Positions 26,835 to 35,675 of a DNA stretch of 64,000 nucleotides are shown here, one piece after another. Source of the DNA: DASQBT01 sp963782495. Lineage in GTDB: Bacteria > Pseudomonadota > Gammaproteobacteria > Burkholderiales > Thiobacillaceae. The notes under the pieces were generated by a model. It did not search any database and was not told the DNA's origin. It was given only the letters and a program-made list of their open reading frames with translations. Position numbers and translations under genes: made by a program. The stretch lies in assembly GCA_963782495.1 (NCBI GenBank), contig CAWAJU010000003.1, forward strand, positions 186,001 through 250,000, written 5' to 3'. Numbering within the stretch: position 1 is the first letter of the stretch; each line of letters opens with the position of its first letter.

Positions 26835-26966
26835 GGATGAATTGTCGAGGGTGTCTTTATAATTCTAGGCGGATTATTGAGCCGACACGAATCGCCTCGA
26901 GTCAACACAGGCGGTCCGTCGCAGAGTGTGTCGAATCGACATTAACCGGACTAATAGGGAGACAAG

Positions 26967-28073
26967 ATGAAGCGGCGCGATTTTATCAAGGGAACGGGCG
27001 CAGGATTGGCAGCGGGATCGGCCGCCGCGCTGACGGGCTGTGGCAAGCAGCCCGCTGGCGTCGCAACGCAAGGTCTGCCGGAGGTCCGCTGGCGGCTGGC
27101 GTCAAGCTTTCCCAAGAGCCTCGACACGATTTATGGTGCAGCCGAGGTGTTGTCCGACCGCTTGGCAAAAATCACTGGCGGAAAGTTTCACATCAAGGTG
27201 CATGCAGGGGGAGAAATCGTTCCCGGATTGCAGGTCCTGGATGCGGTCCAGAACGGCACGGTGGAATGCGGCCATACCGCAAGCTATTACTACGTTGGCA
27301 AGAACATGGCGCTGGCATTCGATTGCGCCCTGCCGTTCGGCCTGACCGCACGTCATCAGAACGCCTGGATGTATGCCGGCGGTGGCATCCAGCTGATGCG
27401 CGAGCTGCTGGCCAAGTACAACATCGTGCAGTTTCCCGGTGGCAATACCGGTACGCAGATGGGTGGCTGGTTTCGCAAGCCGGTCAATAGCCTGGCGGAC
27501 CTCAAGGGCCTGAACATGCGGATTCCCGGCATCGGCGGCCAGATCATGGCGCGCCTGGGCGTGATACCGCAGACCATCGCCGGGGGCGACATTTATCCAG
27601 CGCTGGAAAAGGGCGCCATCGACGCGGCGGAGTGGGTCGGGCCCTACGATGATGAAAAGCTCGGCTTCCACAAGATCGCGAAGAATTATCTTTTCCCCGG
27701 CTGGTGGGAAGGCGGCCCGCAACTGTCGTTCTACGTCAACAAGGACAAGTGGGCCAGCCTGCCGGAGCCTTATCAGCAGGCGTTTGAAACGGCCTGCGCC
27801 GAAGCCAATGTCACCATGCTGGCGGCTTACGACGCCAAGAATCCGGAAGCCCTCGCGCGCCTGATGCAGCAGGGCGTGAACCTCATGCCATTTCCCAAGG
27901 ATGTCATGGAAGCGGCCAGGCAGGCGGCGTTCCAACTCTATGACGAAGAGGCGGCGAAGAATCCGGATTTCGCGAAGATCTATGCGGAATGGAAGAAATT
28001 TCGCGACATGGAAATCGCCTGGTTCAAGGTGGCGGAGTCCAGCTACGATAATTTTATTTACTACAGCAAGTGA
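26967..28073 (+). CDS. TRAP transporter substrate-binding protein DctP
   Basis: 368 aa. The N terminus MKRRDFIKGTGAGLAAGSAAALTGC combines a twin-arginine motif with a lipobox (LTGC), so it may be a Tat-exported lipoprotein. DctP-domain features include the RLASSFPKSLDTIYGAAEVLSD start and the substrate-Arg region LKGLNMRIPGIGGQIMARLGV. GGAGAC provides the ribosome-binding site. The dctQ and dctM permease genes lie 2 kb away on the opposite strand, an unusual split. Close in type to TakP-like 2-oxo-acid/lactate binders, but the ligand is inference. Confidence 0.9.
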   Translation: MKRRDFIKGTGAGLAAGSAAALTGCGKQPAGVATQGLPEVRWRLASSFPKSLDTIYGAAEVLSDRLAKITGGKFHIKVHAGGEIVPGLQVLDAVQNGTVECGHTASYYYVGKNMALAFDCALPFGLTARHQNAWMYAGGGIQLMRELLAKYNIVQFPGGNTGTQMGGWFRKPVNSLADLKGLNMRIPGIGGQIMARLGVIPQTIAGGDIYPALEKGAIDAAEWVGPYDDEKLGFHKIAKNYLFPGWWEGGPQLSFYVNKDKWASLPEPYQQAFETACAEANVTMLAAYDAKNPEALARLMQQGVNLMPFPKDVMEAARQAAFQLYDEEAAKNPDFAKIYAEWKKFRDMEIAWFKVAESSYDNFIYYSK

Positions 28074-28256
28074 GGGTGCGAGCAGTAAGGAGGGGCCCCA
28101 CGCAGTGGGGATCCGCACGTCCGCGAGCGCCCTCGGCCCCCGACACCAGGGTGCCTGCAATGCGAGACCTTTTCGGAGGGGGAGGGTGCGAGCAGTAAGG
28201 AGGGGCCCCACGCAGTGGGGATCCGCACGTCCGCGAGCGCCCTCGGCCCCCGACAC
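28072..28256. repeat. Two identical 75-bp direct repeats
   Basis: The 75 bases 28072-28146 recur without change at 28182-28256, separated by 35 unique bases. Each unit contains an internal hairpin (GGGGCCCCACGCAGTGGGG). The first copy starts within the dctP stop codon (TGAGGGTGCG), so the duplication abuts the gene. No ORF with coding character spans it. Confidence 0.9.
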
Positions 28257-28261
28257 ACACG

Positions 28262-28289
28262 AAAAAAGCCGGGCAGCAAGTCCGGCTTT
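28262..28289 (-). terminator. Terminator of the OmpA-family gene
   Basis: On the minus strand AAAGCCGG pairs with CCGGCTTT and is followed by a run of Ts (the A run at 28262-28267 on the plus strand), about 20 bases past the OmpA gene stop. Confidence 0.8.
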
Positions 28290-28307
28290 CGTGTTTGCAG
28301 ATAAAGG

Positions 28308-28949
28308 CTAGCGCAGAACTTCCAGCACCACCCGGCGATTCTGTGCACGATGCGCACGGGTCCGGTTGTCGGTCACCGGCCGGGTTTCGCCGTAGGAAAT
28401 GACATTCATGCGATGCAGAGGTATGCCGGCCTGATTGAGATAATCCCTGACCGCCTCTGCGCGTTCCTGGCCTAGACGCTTGTTGTATGCAGAAGAGCCG
28501 ACCTTGTCGGTGTGACCCTGGATCTCGATATAGACGTTCTTGTTGTCGCTCTTGAGCTGCGCAGCGAATGCATCCAGCGCGGCCTTCGCATCCTTGGACA
28601 ATACGAACTTGCCGAACGCAAATTTCGCACTGTCATCGCTCAACACCAGTTCGTCGATCAGTTTGCCTTCCGCAAGCACCTGGGCAGCATTGGCGCGGTC
28701 GAGTGCATCCTGGGCCAGTTTGGAGGTCTGCCCGATTCGCGCCTCATTCTGGCTGATACGGCTGCCCTGCGCCTTAAGGTCGCCGCCCACTGATTTCAGA
28801 TTCGAATCCAGGCCCTCCAGCCTGCTCGACTGGCTGTCGATGCGTTGGTTGACAGGCGCAACCTGTTCCTGGACATAGTCCTTTGTAGCGCAGCCGGAAA
28901 CCATGGCCGCAAGCAAGGCGAGCAACAAGACGGGTTTGGTCATATTCAT
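28308..28949 (-). CDS. OmpA-family lipoprotein with coiled coil
   Basis: 213 aa. A lipoprotein signal with lipobox VSGC (Cys ~20) is followed by a coiled coil (~30-90: repeated Q/S/L pattern like an Lpp segment) and a C-terminal OmpA domain (~105-213) with IEIQGHTDKVGSSAYNKRLGQERAEAV, the peptidoglycan-binding motif with Asp and Arg. An AAAGGG site precedes the first ATG. Likely anchors the outer membrane to peptidoglycan; resembles Pal/YiaD-type proteins rather than OmpA porins. Confidence 0.9.
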   Translation of the reverse strand: MNMTKPVLLLALLAAMVSGCATKDYVQEQVAPVNQRIDSQSSRLEGLDSNLKSVGGDLKAQGSRISQNEARIGQTSKLAQDALDRANAAQVLAEGKLIDELVLSDDSAKFAFGKFVLSKDAKAALDAFAAQLKSDNKNVYIEIQGHTDKVGSSAYNKRLGQERAEAVRDYLNQAGIPLHRMNVISYGETRPVTDNRTRAHRAQNRRVVLEVLR

Positions 28950-29019
28950 ATTCGTACCCTTTCGTTGGATTTCTGATCATATGCCAGCCGTTAGAATGGC
29001 ACACAAACCCGCACCCTGT

Positions 29020-30399
29020 CTAATGCCCAGGGGGTAGGAAGGTGTCAGAACCAGACTTGAAATCCATCGGAAAGTTCTGCTCGGCGTGATTGCCTACCTG
29101 CGCAGTGCCGACGATGGCAGGGAAGCTGAGCACCATGATCACCATCATGACCTGGATCAGTACAAACGGAATGGCGCCCCAGTAGATGTCGGTTGTCTTG
29201 ACTTCCCTGGGTGCCACGCTGCGCAGATAGAACAGCGCAAAGCCAAAAGGCGGATGCATGAAGGAGGTTTGCATGTTGAGCCCCAGCAGCACGCCGAACC
29301 AGATCAGGTCGATGCCCAGCTTCTCCGCGACCGGTGCCAGCAGGGGCACGATGATGAAGGCGATTTCAAAGAAGTCGAGGAAGAACGCCAGGAAAAACAC
29401 CATCAGGTTGACCGTGATCAGAAAGCCCAACTGGCCGCCGGGCAAGCCAATGAGCAAATGTTCCATCCAGGTATCGCCGTCCATTCCGCGAAACACCAGG
29501 GAGAATACGGTGGAGCCAATGAGGATGAAAATCACGAAGCTGGTGAGCCGCGTGGTTGAGTCCATCGCCTGTTTGAGCAGATCAAAGCTGAGCCGACGTT
29601 TGACCAGGGCCAGCGCCAGCGCACCGGCCGCACCCATGGCGCCACCTTCGGTGGGTGTGGCGACGCCCAGAAAAATGGTGCCCAGCACCAGAAAGATCAG
29701 CACCAGGGGAGGCAGGAGCGTGACCAATACCCGGTTCAGCAAGACGCCTGGTTTGAAGGTGCGGGCCTCGATCGGAAGGGCTGGCGCGGCGGCGGGCTTC
29801 ACCATGGTCACCAGGAATACATAAGCTACATATAGACCTGCCAGGATCAGGCTGGGAAACAGCGCGCCCTTGTACATGTCGCCCACCGACACGCGCAACT
29901 GGTCGGACAACACGATGAGCACCAGCGACGGTGGAAGAATCTGCGCCAGGGTGCCGGAGGCTGCGATGACTCCGGTGGACAGCCTGGTGCTGTAGCCGTA
30001 GCGCAACATCACGGGCAGGGAAATCAGCCCCATCGCGATCACCGATGCCGCCACCACTCCAGTGGTTGCGGCGAGCAGGGCGCCGACGAAGATCACTGCG
30101 TAGGCCAGTCCGCCGCGTATCGGACCGAACAACTGGCCCAAGGTGTCGAGCAGATCTTCCGCCATGCCGGTCCGTTCCAGGATCAGGCCCATGAAGGTAA
30201 AGAATGGAATCGCGAGCAAGGTTGCGTTGGACAGGATGCCGAACACCCGCTCCGGCAGCGCCTGCATCAGGCTGAATTCGAAATGGCCGGACTGGATGCC
30301 GACGAAGGCGAACAACAGGCCGTTGGCGGCGAGCGAAAAGGCGACCGGATAGCCGAGCAGCAGAATCACCACCAGGCTGGCGAACATCAGGGGGGCCAT
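29020..30399 (-). CDS. dctM: TRAP transporter large permease DctM
   Basis: About 459 aa with ~12-13 helices; the DctM domain starts MAPLMFASLVVILLLGYPVAFSLA, contains TTGVVAASVIAMGLISLP and ends with FALFYLRSVAPREVKTTDIYWGAIPF. It is the ion-driven translocating subunit. The ATG at 30399 follows the dctQ stop by 13 bases. The C-terminal ~25 residues (after VGTAQVG) extend past the usual end. Confidence 0.92.
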   Translation of the reverse strand: MAPLMFASLVVILLLGYPVAFSLAANGLLFAFVGIQSGHFEFSLMQALPERVFGILSNATLLAIPFFTFMGLILERTGMAEDLLDTLGQLFGPIRGGLAYAVIFVGALLAATTGVVAASVIAMGLISLPVMLRYGYSTRLSTGVIAASGTLAQILPPSLVLIVLSDQLRVSVGDMYKGALFPSLILAGLYVAYVFLVTMVKPAAAPALPIEARTFKPGVLLNRVLVTLLPPLVLIFLVLGTIFLGVATPTEGGAMGAAGALALALVKRRLSFDLLKQAMDSTTRLTSFVIFILIGSTVFSLVFRGMDGDTWMEHLLIGLPGGQLGFLITVNLMVFFLAFFLDFFEIAFIIVPLLAPVAEKLGIDLIWFGVLLGLNMQTSFMHPPFGFALFYLRSVAPREVKTTDIYWGAIPFVLIQVMMVIMVLSFPAIVGTAQVGNHAEQNFPMDFKSGSDTFLPPGH

Positions 30400-30412
30400 C
30401 ACGTCCAAGCCT

Positions 30413-30952
30413 TCAAACCTCCTCGGCCGGCTTTTCAGCAGGCAACTCAAGCCGCCCGGTCAGTACGCCCAGACGCTTGATGACTTCGGCGATGCCCTGC
30501 AGAAACAGCAGACCAAAACCGAGCGGCAGCATCAGCATGATGGGCCAGCGCACCAGTCCGCCCGCGTCTGCGGACACCTCGCCGGAGAACAAGGCCTTGG
30601 TGAACAAGGGCCAGGACAGCCAGGCGATCAGCCCGCAAGCGGGCAACAGGAACAGCACACCGCCCAACAGATCGATGACGGCCTGGGACTTGGGGGAGAG
30701 CCGGCCATAGATGATGTCGATGCGCACGTGGCCGTTATGCTTGAGGGTATAACCTGCCGCCAGTAGGAACAGCGCGCCGAAGCAATACCACTGGAGTTCC
30801 AGCCAGGCATTGGAGCTGGTGTGCAGGCTGTAGCGAACCAGCGCATTCCCCGCCGACACGAGGGTGGCCGCCAGCACCAGCCACCTGACCAAGCGACCGA
30901 CGAACTCATTTAGCCGGTCCACTGCACGGCTGAAATCAAGCAGGGCTTTCAT
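30413..30952 (-). CDS. dctQ: TRAP transporter small permease DctQ
   Basis: 179 aa, four predicted helices, DctQ signature SSNAWLELQWYCFGALFLLAAGYTLKHNGHVRIDI. It binds DctM and the DctP substrate protein. Its start overlaps the GDSL-esterase stop by 4 bases, placing the esterase at the head of this short operon. Confidence 0.93.
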   Translation of the reverse strand: MKALLDFSRAVDRLNEFVGRLVRWLVLAATLVSAGNALVRYSLHTSSNAWLELQWYCFGALFLLAAGYTLKHNGHVRIDIIYGRLSPKSQAVIDLLGGVLFLLPACGLIAWLSWPLFTKALFSGEVSADAGGLVRWPIMLMLPLGFGLLFLQGIAEVIKRLGVLTGRLELPAEKPAEEV

Positions 30953-31563
30953 TGAATCGCGCCGGTCTCTTTCAACAACTGAGCCAGACGTTCAGCCACA
31001 ACGCGATAGCCTTCTGCATTGGCGTGAATCGGATCGGACTTGAGCCTTGGAGTCTTCAGCACCTGATTGAAGATCCTGCCTTCGTAAGGCAAATTGAATT
31101 CATCGGCCAGTTTTCTGTAGAACGGGGGCGGCCCGGAGAACAGCCTGGGCTCGGGCACGCCGATCAGCACAACGCTTGAACCGTGGGCGCGAATGGTTTG
31201 TATCATGCTGCGCAGATTGGATTCCGTCTCGGCAAGATCAAGCTTGCGAAGCATGTCATTGCCGCCAAGGCAGAGCAGCACGAGTTTGGGATGCTGTTCC
31301 TGCAGCATGTCGGGCAGGCGTTCGAGCCCTTCTGCGGTCGTTTCCCCGCTCACACCGGCGTTGATGACCGTGTGATTGATGAGCCTGGACAGGACCGCAG
31401 GATAGGCAAACTCTTCCGAGGTTCCGTTGCCCGAGGTCAGGCTGTCGCCGAAGGCGACGATAGGATCGTTGTCGGAAAGCGGTGAAAGTTGGGGTGGCCG
31501 GCCACACGCAACAATTACCCATGCCGTAACAAGCCAAATGGAGATCCAACGAAGGCCTCGCAT
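30949..31563 (-). CDS. GDSL-family esterase/lysophospholipase (TesA-like)
   Basis: About 204 aa. A lipoprotein-like leader (lipobox VIVAC) is followed by an SGNH hydrolase: block I VAFGDSLTSG with the nucleophile Ser, block II Gly in NAGVSGETTAEGL, block III CLGGNDML (Asn), and block V DPIHANAEGY with Asp-x-x-His. Similar to TesA/arylesterase, which cleaves acyl esters in the periplasm. The ATG at 31563 was preferred over 31581 because it starts the hydrophobic leader. Coupled to dctQ by a 4-base overlap. Confidence 0.88.
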   Translation of the reverse strand: MRGLRWISIWLVTAWVIVACGRPPQLSPLSDNDPIVAFGDSLTSGNGTSEEFAYPAVLSRLINHTVINAGVSGETTAEGLERLPDMLQEQHPKLVLLCLGGNDMLRKLDLAETESNLRSMIQTIRAHGSSVVLIGVPEPRLFSGPPPFYRKLADEFNLPYEGRIFNQVLKTPRLKSDPIHANAEGYRVVAERLAQLLKETGAIQ

Positions 31564-31596
31564 TGCGTCGACGCCCGTCACGCCGCGGGCCCTTGG

Positions 31597-32931
31597 CTAA
31601 TGTCCCGCCACCGTCATGTTGTCGACAAGTATGGAACCGGTCAGCTTGCTGCTGCGGCGGTCCACGTCATTGCCTACGGACTGGATGCCGCGGAACATTT
31701 CCTTCAAGTTGCCGGCGATGGTGATCTCCTCCACCGGATAGGCGATCTCCCCGCTCTCCACCCAGAAGCCGGCGGCACCGCGGGAATAGTCGCCGGTTAC
31801 CATGTTGGTGCCCTGGCCCAGCATCTCCGTTACCAGCAAACCGCTGCCCATCTTGTTCAGCAGGCCGGCCAGGTCAAGATCGCCGGTCTGCAGGATCAGA
31901 TTGTGGCTGCCGCCGGCGTTGCCGGTACTGGCCATGCCCAGCTTGCGCGCCGAATAAGTCGACAGGAAGTAACCCTGAACCACGCCATCCCTGACCACAT
32001 CACGTGCGCGCACCGCCACCCCTTCATTGTCGAACGGGCACGAGCCCAGGCCTTTCCTGATGAACGGATCCTCGCGGAGTTGCACGATGGGGGCAAAAAT
32101 CTGTTGCCCCAGACTGTCCAGCAGGAAGGAGGACTTGCGGTACAGGCTGCCGCCGGAAACCGCACCGATGAACCCGTTCAACAAGCTGCTGGCGACAGGC
32201 GCTTCAAAGATGACCGGGCAGCTTCGGGTTTCCAACTGGCGTCCGCCAAGCCGGCGCACGGTGCGCTGTCCGGCCTTGAGTCCCACCGCTTCGGGCGTGT
32301 CGAGGTCTGCCGCATCGCGTGCGCTGGTGTACCAGTAATCGCGCTGCATGCCGTTGTCATCGGCGCCGATGACCGCAACGGACAGGCCATGGCGGGAAGA
32401 AGCATAGCCACCGATGAAGCCCAGGCTGTTGGCGTAGATGAAGTGCGAAGCCTGGGTGCTTGCCGAGCCGCCTTCAGAGTTGACGATGCGGCGGTCCACG
32501 CCAAGCGCTGCAGCTTCACAGGCGCGGGCGCGCTCGGCGGCTTCTTCCACGGACAGCGCCCAGGGGTGATGCAAGTCCAGCTCGGCCTGTTCGGTGGCGA
32601 GCCAGCCCGCATCGGGCAGGCCGGCGAATTCGTCCTCTGCCGTATAGCGGGCGATCGTCGCGGCCTTGTCCACCGTGGCTTTCAACGCAGCCTCGCTCAG
32701 GTCCGAGGTGCTGGCGTGGCCCTTGCGCTGGCCCATGTAGACCGTGATTCCTACGCCCTTGTCCTTGTTGTACTCGATGGTCTCGATTTCGCCCTTGCGC
32801 ACCGTGACGGTTTGGCCGAAACCCTCCGACACCTCGACTTCGGCGCCGGTGGCGCCAGTGCGCTTGGCATGGTCCAGCACCAACTGGGCGATATGCTTGA
32901 GTTGTTCCTGACTGTAGCTAAAGGCGGACAT
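31597..32931 (-). CDS. pmbA: PmbA/TldE-family protease subunit
   Basis: A 444-aa TldD/PmbA-family protein. PmbA (TldE) lacks the HExxxH site of its partner TldD and forms the heterodimer that degrades unfolded peptides (microcin B17 maturation, CcdA turnover). Family features include GFGQTVTVRKGEIETIEYNKDKGVGITVYMGQRKGHASTSDL and the C-terminal DYSRGAAGFWVESGEIAYPVEEITIAGNL block. Divergent from yjgA, the standard neighbour. Confidence 0.95.
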   Translation of the reverse strand: MSAFSYSQEQLKHIAQLVLDHAKRTGATGAEVEVSEGFGQTVTVRKGEIETIEYNKDKGVGITVYMGQRKGHASTSDLSEAALKATVDKAATIARYTAEDEFAGLPDAGWLATEQAELDLHHPWALSVEEAAERARACEAAALGVDRRIVNSEGGSASTQASHFIYANSLGFIGGYASSRHGLSVAVIGADDNGMQRDYWYTSARDAADLDTPEAVGLKAGQRTVRRLGGRQLETRSCPVIFEAPVASSLLNGFIGAVSGGSLYRKSSFLLDSLGQQIFAPIVQLREDPFIRKGLGSCPFDNEGVAVRARDVVRDGVVQGYFLSTYSARKLGMASTGNAGGSHNLILQTGDLDLAGLLNKMGSGLLVTEMLGQGTNMVTGDYSRGAAGFWVESGEIAYPVEEITIAGNLKEMFRGIQSVGNDVDRRSSKLTGSILVDNMTVAGH

Positions 32932-32981
32932 ATGAAGCTGCCGGGATAAAATAACGGGACATTCTACCTTCCGGCCCCGCC

Positions 32982-33503
32982 ATGAGCGAAATTGACGAAA
33001 CCCCCGAGCTCGTCCCAGTCAGCAAGACGCGCAAGAAACAGGAGATGCACGACCTTCAGGAACTCGGGGAAGAACTGGTCAAGCTGCCCGAATCCAGGCT
33101 GGCCAAACTGTCCCTGCCGGAAGGACTGCGGGAGGCGATCATGGACTGCCGGCGCATCACCAAACATGAAGCCCTGCGCCGCCAACTGCAATTCATCGGC
33201 CGCCTGATGCGCGGCGTCGACCCGGCGCCGATCCATGCGCAAATGAACGTGTGGCGCGGGCAAACCTCGCAGGCCACTGCCCTGATGCACAAGATCGAAC
33301 GCTGGCGCGATCGCCTGATCGCGGAGGAAGGCGCGCTGACCGAATTCCTGCGCGACGTGCCGGGTGTCGATGCCACCGAGGCGCGTCAACTGATCCGCAA
33401 TGCCTGCAGGGAGGCGGCGGAGAACAAGCCACCCAAATCCAGCCGGGCGCTGTTCCGGCTGATCCGCGATGCGCTGGAGTCGCCCGCTGAAACCGAAGAT
33501 TGA
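32982..33503 (+). CDS. darP: Ribosome-associated protein DarP (YjgA, DUF615)
   Basis: 173 aa, highly charged and helical. DUF615 landmarks are KKQEMHDLQELGEELVKLPESRLAKL, HEALRRQLQFIGRLMR and the C-terminal KSSRALFRLIRD. DarP helps the late maturation of the 50S peptidyl-transferase centre. The pmbA–yjgA divergent pair is conserved in proteobacteria. Confidence 0.94.
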   Translation: MSEIDETPELVPVSKTRKKQEMHDLQELGEELVKLPESRLAKLSLPEGLREAIMDCRRITKHEALRRQLQFIGRLMRGVDPAPIHAQMNVWRGQTSQATALMHKIERWRDRLIAEEGALTEFLRDVPGVDATEARQLIRNACREAAENKPPKSSRALFRLIRDALESPAETED

Positions 33504-33553
33504 GCAGGCGCCGGTTGGTGTGAATGGTCGGAACGCGGGACCCAAGCCGCAAC

Positions 33554-35458
33554 TCAATCCACCGCCGTGCCCTGCGCGCTGCTTTCCCGCAGGGGTTTGA
33601 ATGCGCGTCCCTGGCAGGTGAACAGCCGGGAGAATCCTTCATAGTATTCGAGCCGCAGGACCTGGATGGCGACGATGGCGCCTTCCAGTCCGAGGATCGC
33701 GACGTTGCCCAGACCTATGGTAATCCAACGCCCGGTCGTGCCCATCTCCTCAGTCAAGGTGAGGACCGCAAGGGCGAGGGCGGCATGATTGATGGAGAAG
33801 GCCGCCACCCGCATGAACGACAGGGTATTGCTGAAATAGGTGATGACGGATTCGGCAGCGTGAACCAGGCTGGTGATGACCGTCTCTGGCCAGGGACCGG
33901 TCTGCTGGGCGCAGTTATAGATGAAGACGGCGAGAAGGCCTACGGCGCAAGCGGCGGTTGCCGTGATGCCGAATTCACCGTTGTCGAACAAGGAGTAGAT
34001 TCCGGCGATCCCACCCACATAAAGCAGGCCGCCGCCGATGCCGCTGGCGCCGAAAAAGGCCTCTGGCCAGTCCCGCGCGACCAGTCGGTTGCGAATGTGA
34101 ACAACCTGGGTGACGAGGATGAAGCCTACTCCCCACCACAGCGCCACGGTCAGCATATGCATCGGATTGTGCAGGGGCGAAACCCACAGGGGATGTATCA
34201 GGGTTTCCAGGCCGAAGATGCTGCCGTAGAGCAGGCCGAACACCGCCGACGCAGCCCCCGCGCTGAAAAACAGGGTGCGCAGGCGCCGCGTCCTGCCGCG
34301 CAGCATGAAGCCAATGGCGACAATGAGCAGTCCGTGGCCCACGTCGCCGAACATCATGCCGAACATGATGACGAAGGACAGGGCAAACAGCAGGGTGGGA
34401 TCGAGGTCGCCGTAGCAGGGAATGCCGTAATTGCGCACCAGTTCGGCGAATGGCCCCAGCCAGTTTGGATAGCGCAGCGCGGAAGGGACCACGTCGTGTT
34501 CCTCCGGATGCGGCCGCCGCGTGGTCAGCGCATAGCGTCCCGCCAGCCGCTGGTCGAGCACGGTCTTGAGCAATGCGGCGTTGGCCGTGGGGATCCAGCC
34601 ATTGATGACCAGCCGGCCGCCGGCCCCGGTCAGCGCTTCCGGCGACAGGCGGGCATATGGCTCCGCAAGCTCCAGCAGACGCCGGCCGCGGGCCAGGGCC
34701 TTGGAGAGGTCTTCCAGCGTTTTGCGATGCAGCGTTTCGGCGTCCTCGGCGCGTTTCACGAGCTGGCCGCACAGATTGCGTATGCGGTGTTCAACATCCT
34801 GAGGCGGGCCGCTGAATTCTGCCGGCAGGACCAGATCCTTCCAATGGACCGTGTCGGTCAGAGGTTGCAGGACGTGGATCTTCCCCTTGGGCGCGATTAC
34901 CATCAGGTAGGCGAGCCCCTCATGCCTGCCCAGCACTTCGAACAGCGCGCCGGCAGCCTCCAGGCGCAGGCACAACGCTCCCACCTCCGCTTCCGGCAGC
35001 GTGCCAAGACGAGTCTCCAGAAAACGTTTCGGTGCCGCAAGTTGGCCGAGGTCAAGATGCAAGGACTTGAACGGTTCAAGAGCCCCGAGCAGGGCGGTCT
35101 CCTGCTCCAATTCCTTCTGCAGCGCCCGCTTGCGGACATCGCAGGAATCAACCACCTCTTGCAACTCCGACAACCATTCCACCAGATGCTGAAGTTCTTC
35201 CAGGCTGGGGGCGTCGTTCGGTTTGGCATCGGCTTCGGGCAGGCTGCCATAGTGGGCGGCCAGTCGGTTCATCAGGCCGAGGGCTTGATAATAGGTATCG
35301 ACATAGCGTTGCCCCGTTGGATGGCTCAGGCTGAAGCTGCGCAGCCTGGTGTGTTCGGGGCTGAAAACGCCGTAGCTTGCAAGCACCCAGGCCGCGCCGG
35401 GCGCATCAGCTTCCTCCACTTCCAGGCTGATGTGGAGCATGGAAAGGGAATTAGACAC
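33554..35458 (-). CDS. V-type ATP synthase subunit I (subunit a homologue), orphan
   Basis: 634 aa. The soluble N-terminal half (~1-330) has two long coiled-coil stretches typical of the peripheral stalk-binding arm. The C-terminal half (~335-634) has seven or eight helices with MFGMMFGDVGHGL (a family signature), YFSNTLSFMRVAAFSINHAALALAV with an Arg at the position of the essential proton-pathway Arg, and the end motif LRLEYYEGFSRLFTCQGRAFKPL. So the translocation features look preserved. No other V/A-ATPase subunit genes are nearby, and the gene stands alone between two opposed genes. Confidence 0.88.
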   Translation of the reverse strand: MSNSLSMLHISLEVEEADAPGAAWVLASYGVFSPEHTRLRSFSLSHPTGQRYVDTYYQALGLMNRLAAHYGSLPEADAKPNDAPSLEELQHLVEWLSELQEVVDSCDVRKRALQKELEQETALLGALEPFKSLHLDLGQLAAPKRFLETRLGTLPEAEVGALCLRLEAAGALFEVLGRHEGLAYLMVIAPKGKIHVLQPLTDTVHWKDLVLPAEFSGPPQDVEHRIRNLCGQLVKRAEDAETLHRKTLEDLSKALARGRRLLELAEPYARLSPEALTGAGGRLVINGWIPTANAALLKTVLDQRLAGRYALTTRRPHPEEHDVVPSALRYPNWLGPFAELVRNYGIPCYGDLDPTLLFALSFVIMFGMMFGDVGHGLLIVAIGFMLRGRTRRLRTLFFSAGAASAVFGLLYGSIFGLETLIHPLWVSPLHNPMHMLTVALWWGVGFILVTQVVHIRNRLVARDWPEAFFGASGIGGGLLYVGGIAGIYSLFDNGEFGITATAACAVGLLAVFIYNCAQQTGPWPETVITSLVHAAESVITYFSNTLSFMRVAAFSINHAALALAVLTLTEEMGTTGRWITIGLGNVAILGLEGAIVAIQVLRLEYYEGFSRLFTCQGRAFKPLRESSAQGTAVD

Positions 35459-35675
35459 GGAGACTAGTCCCAGTCATCGAATGCTGACGGCATGCCATAC
35501 ATCGTAATGGTTTTGACATCTTGCTGCGATCGCAGCATGCCCGAGCCACCGTGAAAGACGATTCCGGTCTTGATCGCGACCCAATATTCCGCTCCCTGAG
35601 GGTTTGCAGCCTCGACTGGCCAAGCTAAGCTGAGAGAACTGCCCACTTCAATCCGAACAAGAACAAGGAGCCATT

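Noticed and set aside
28072..28256. CRISPR-like array
   Set aside because: Only two 75-bp units with one 35-bp spacer and no cas genes; treated as a direct duplication.
31489..35467. Long plus-strand ORFs (486 and 647 codons)
   Set aside because: They are shadows of pmbA and the V-ATPase subunit I, both supported by family motifs.
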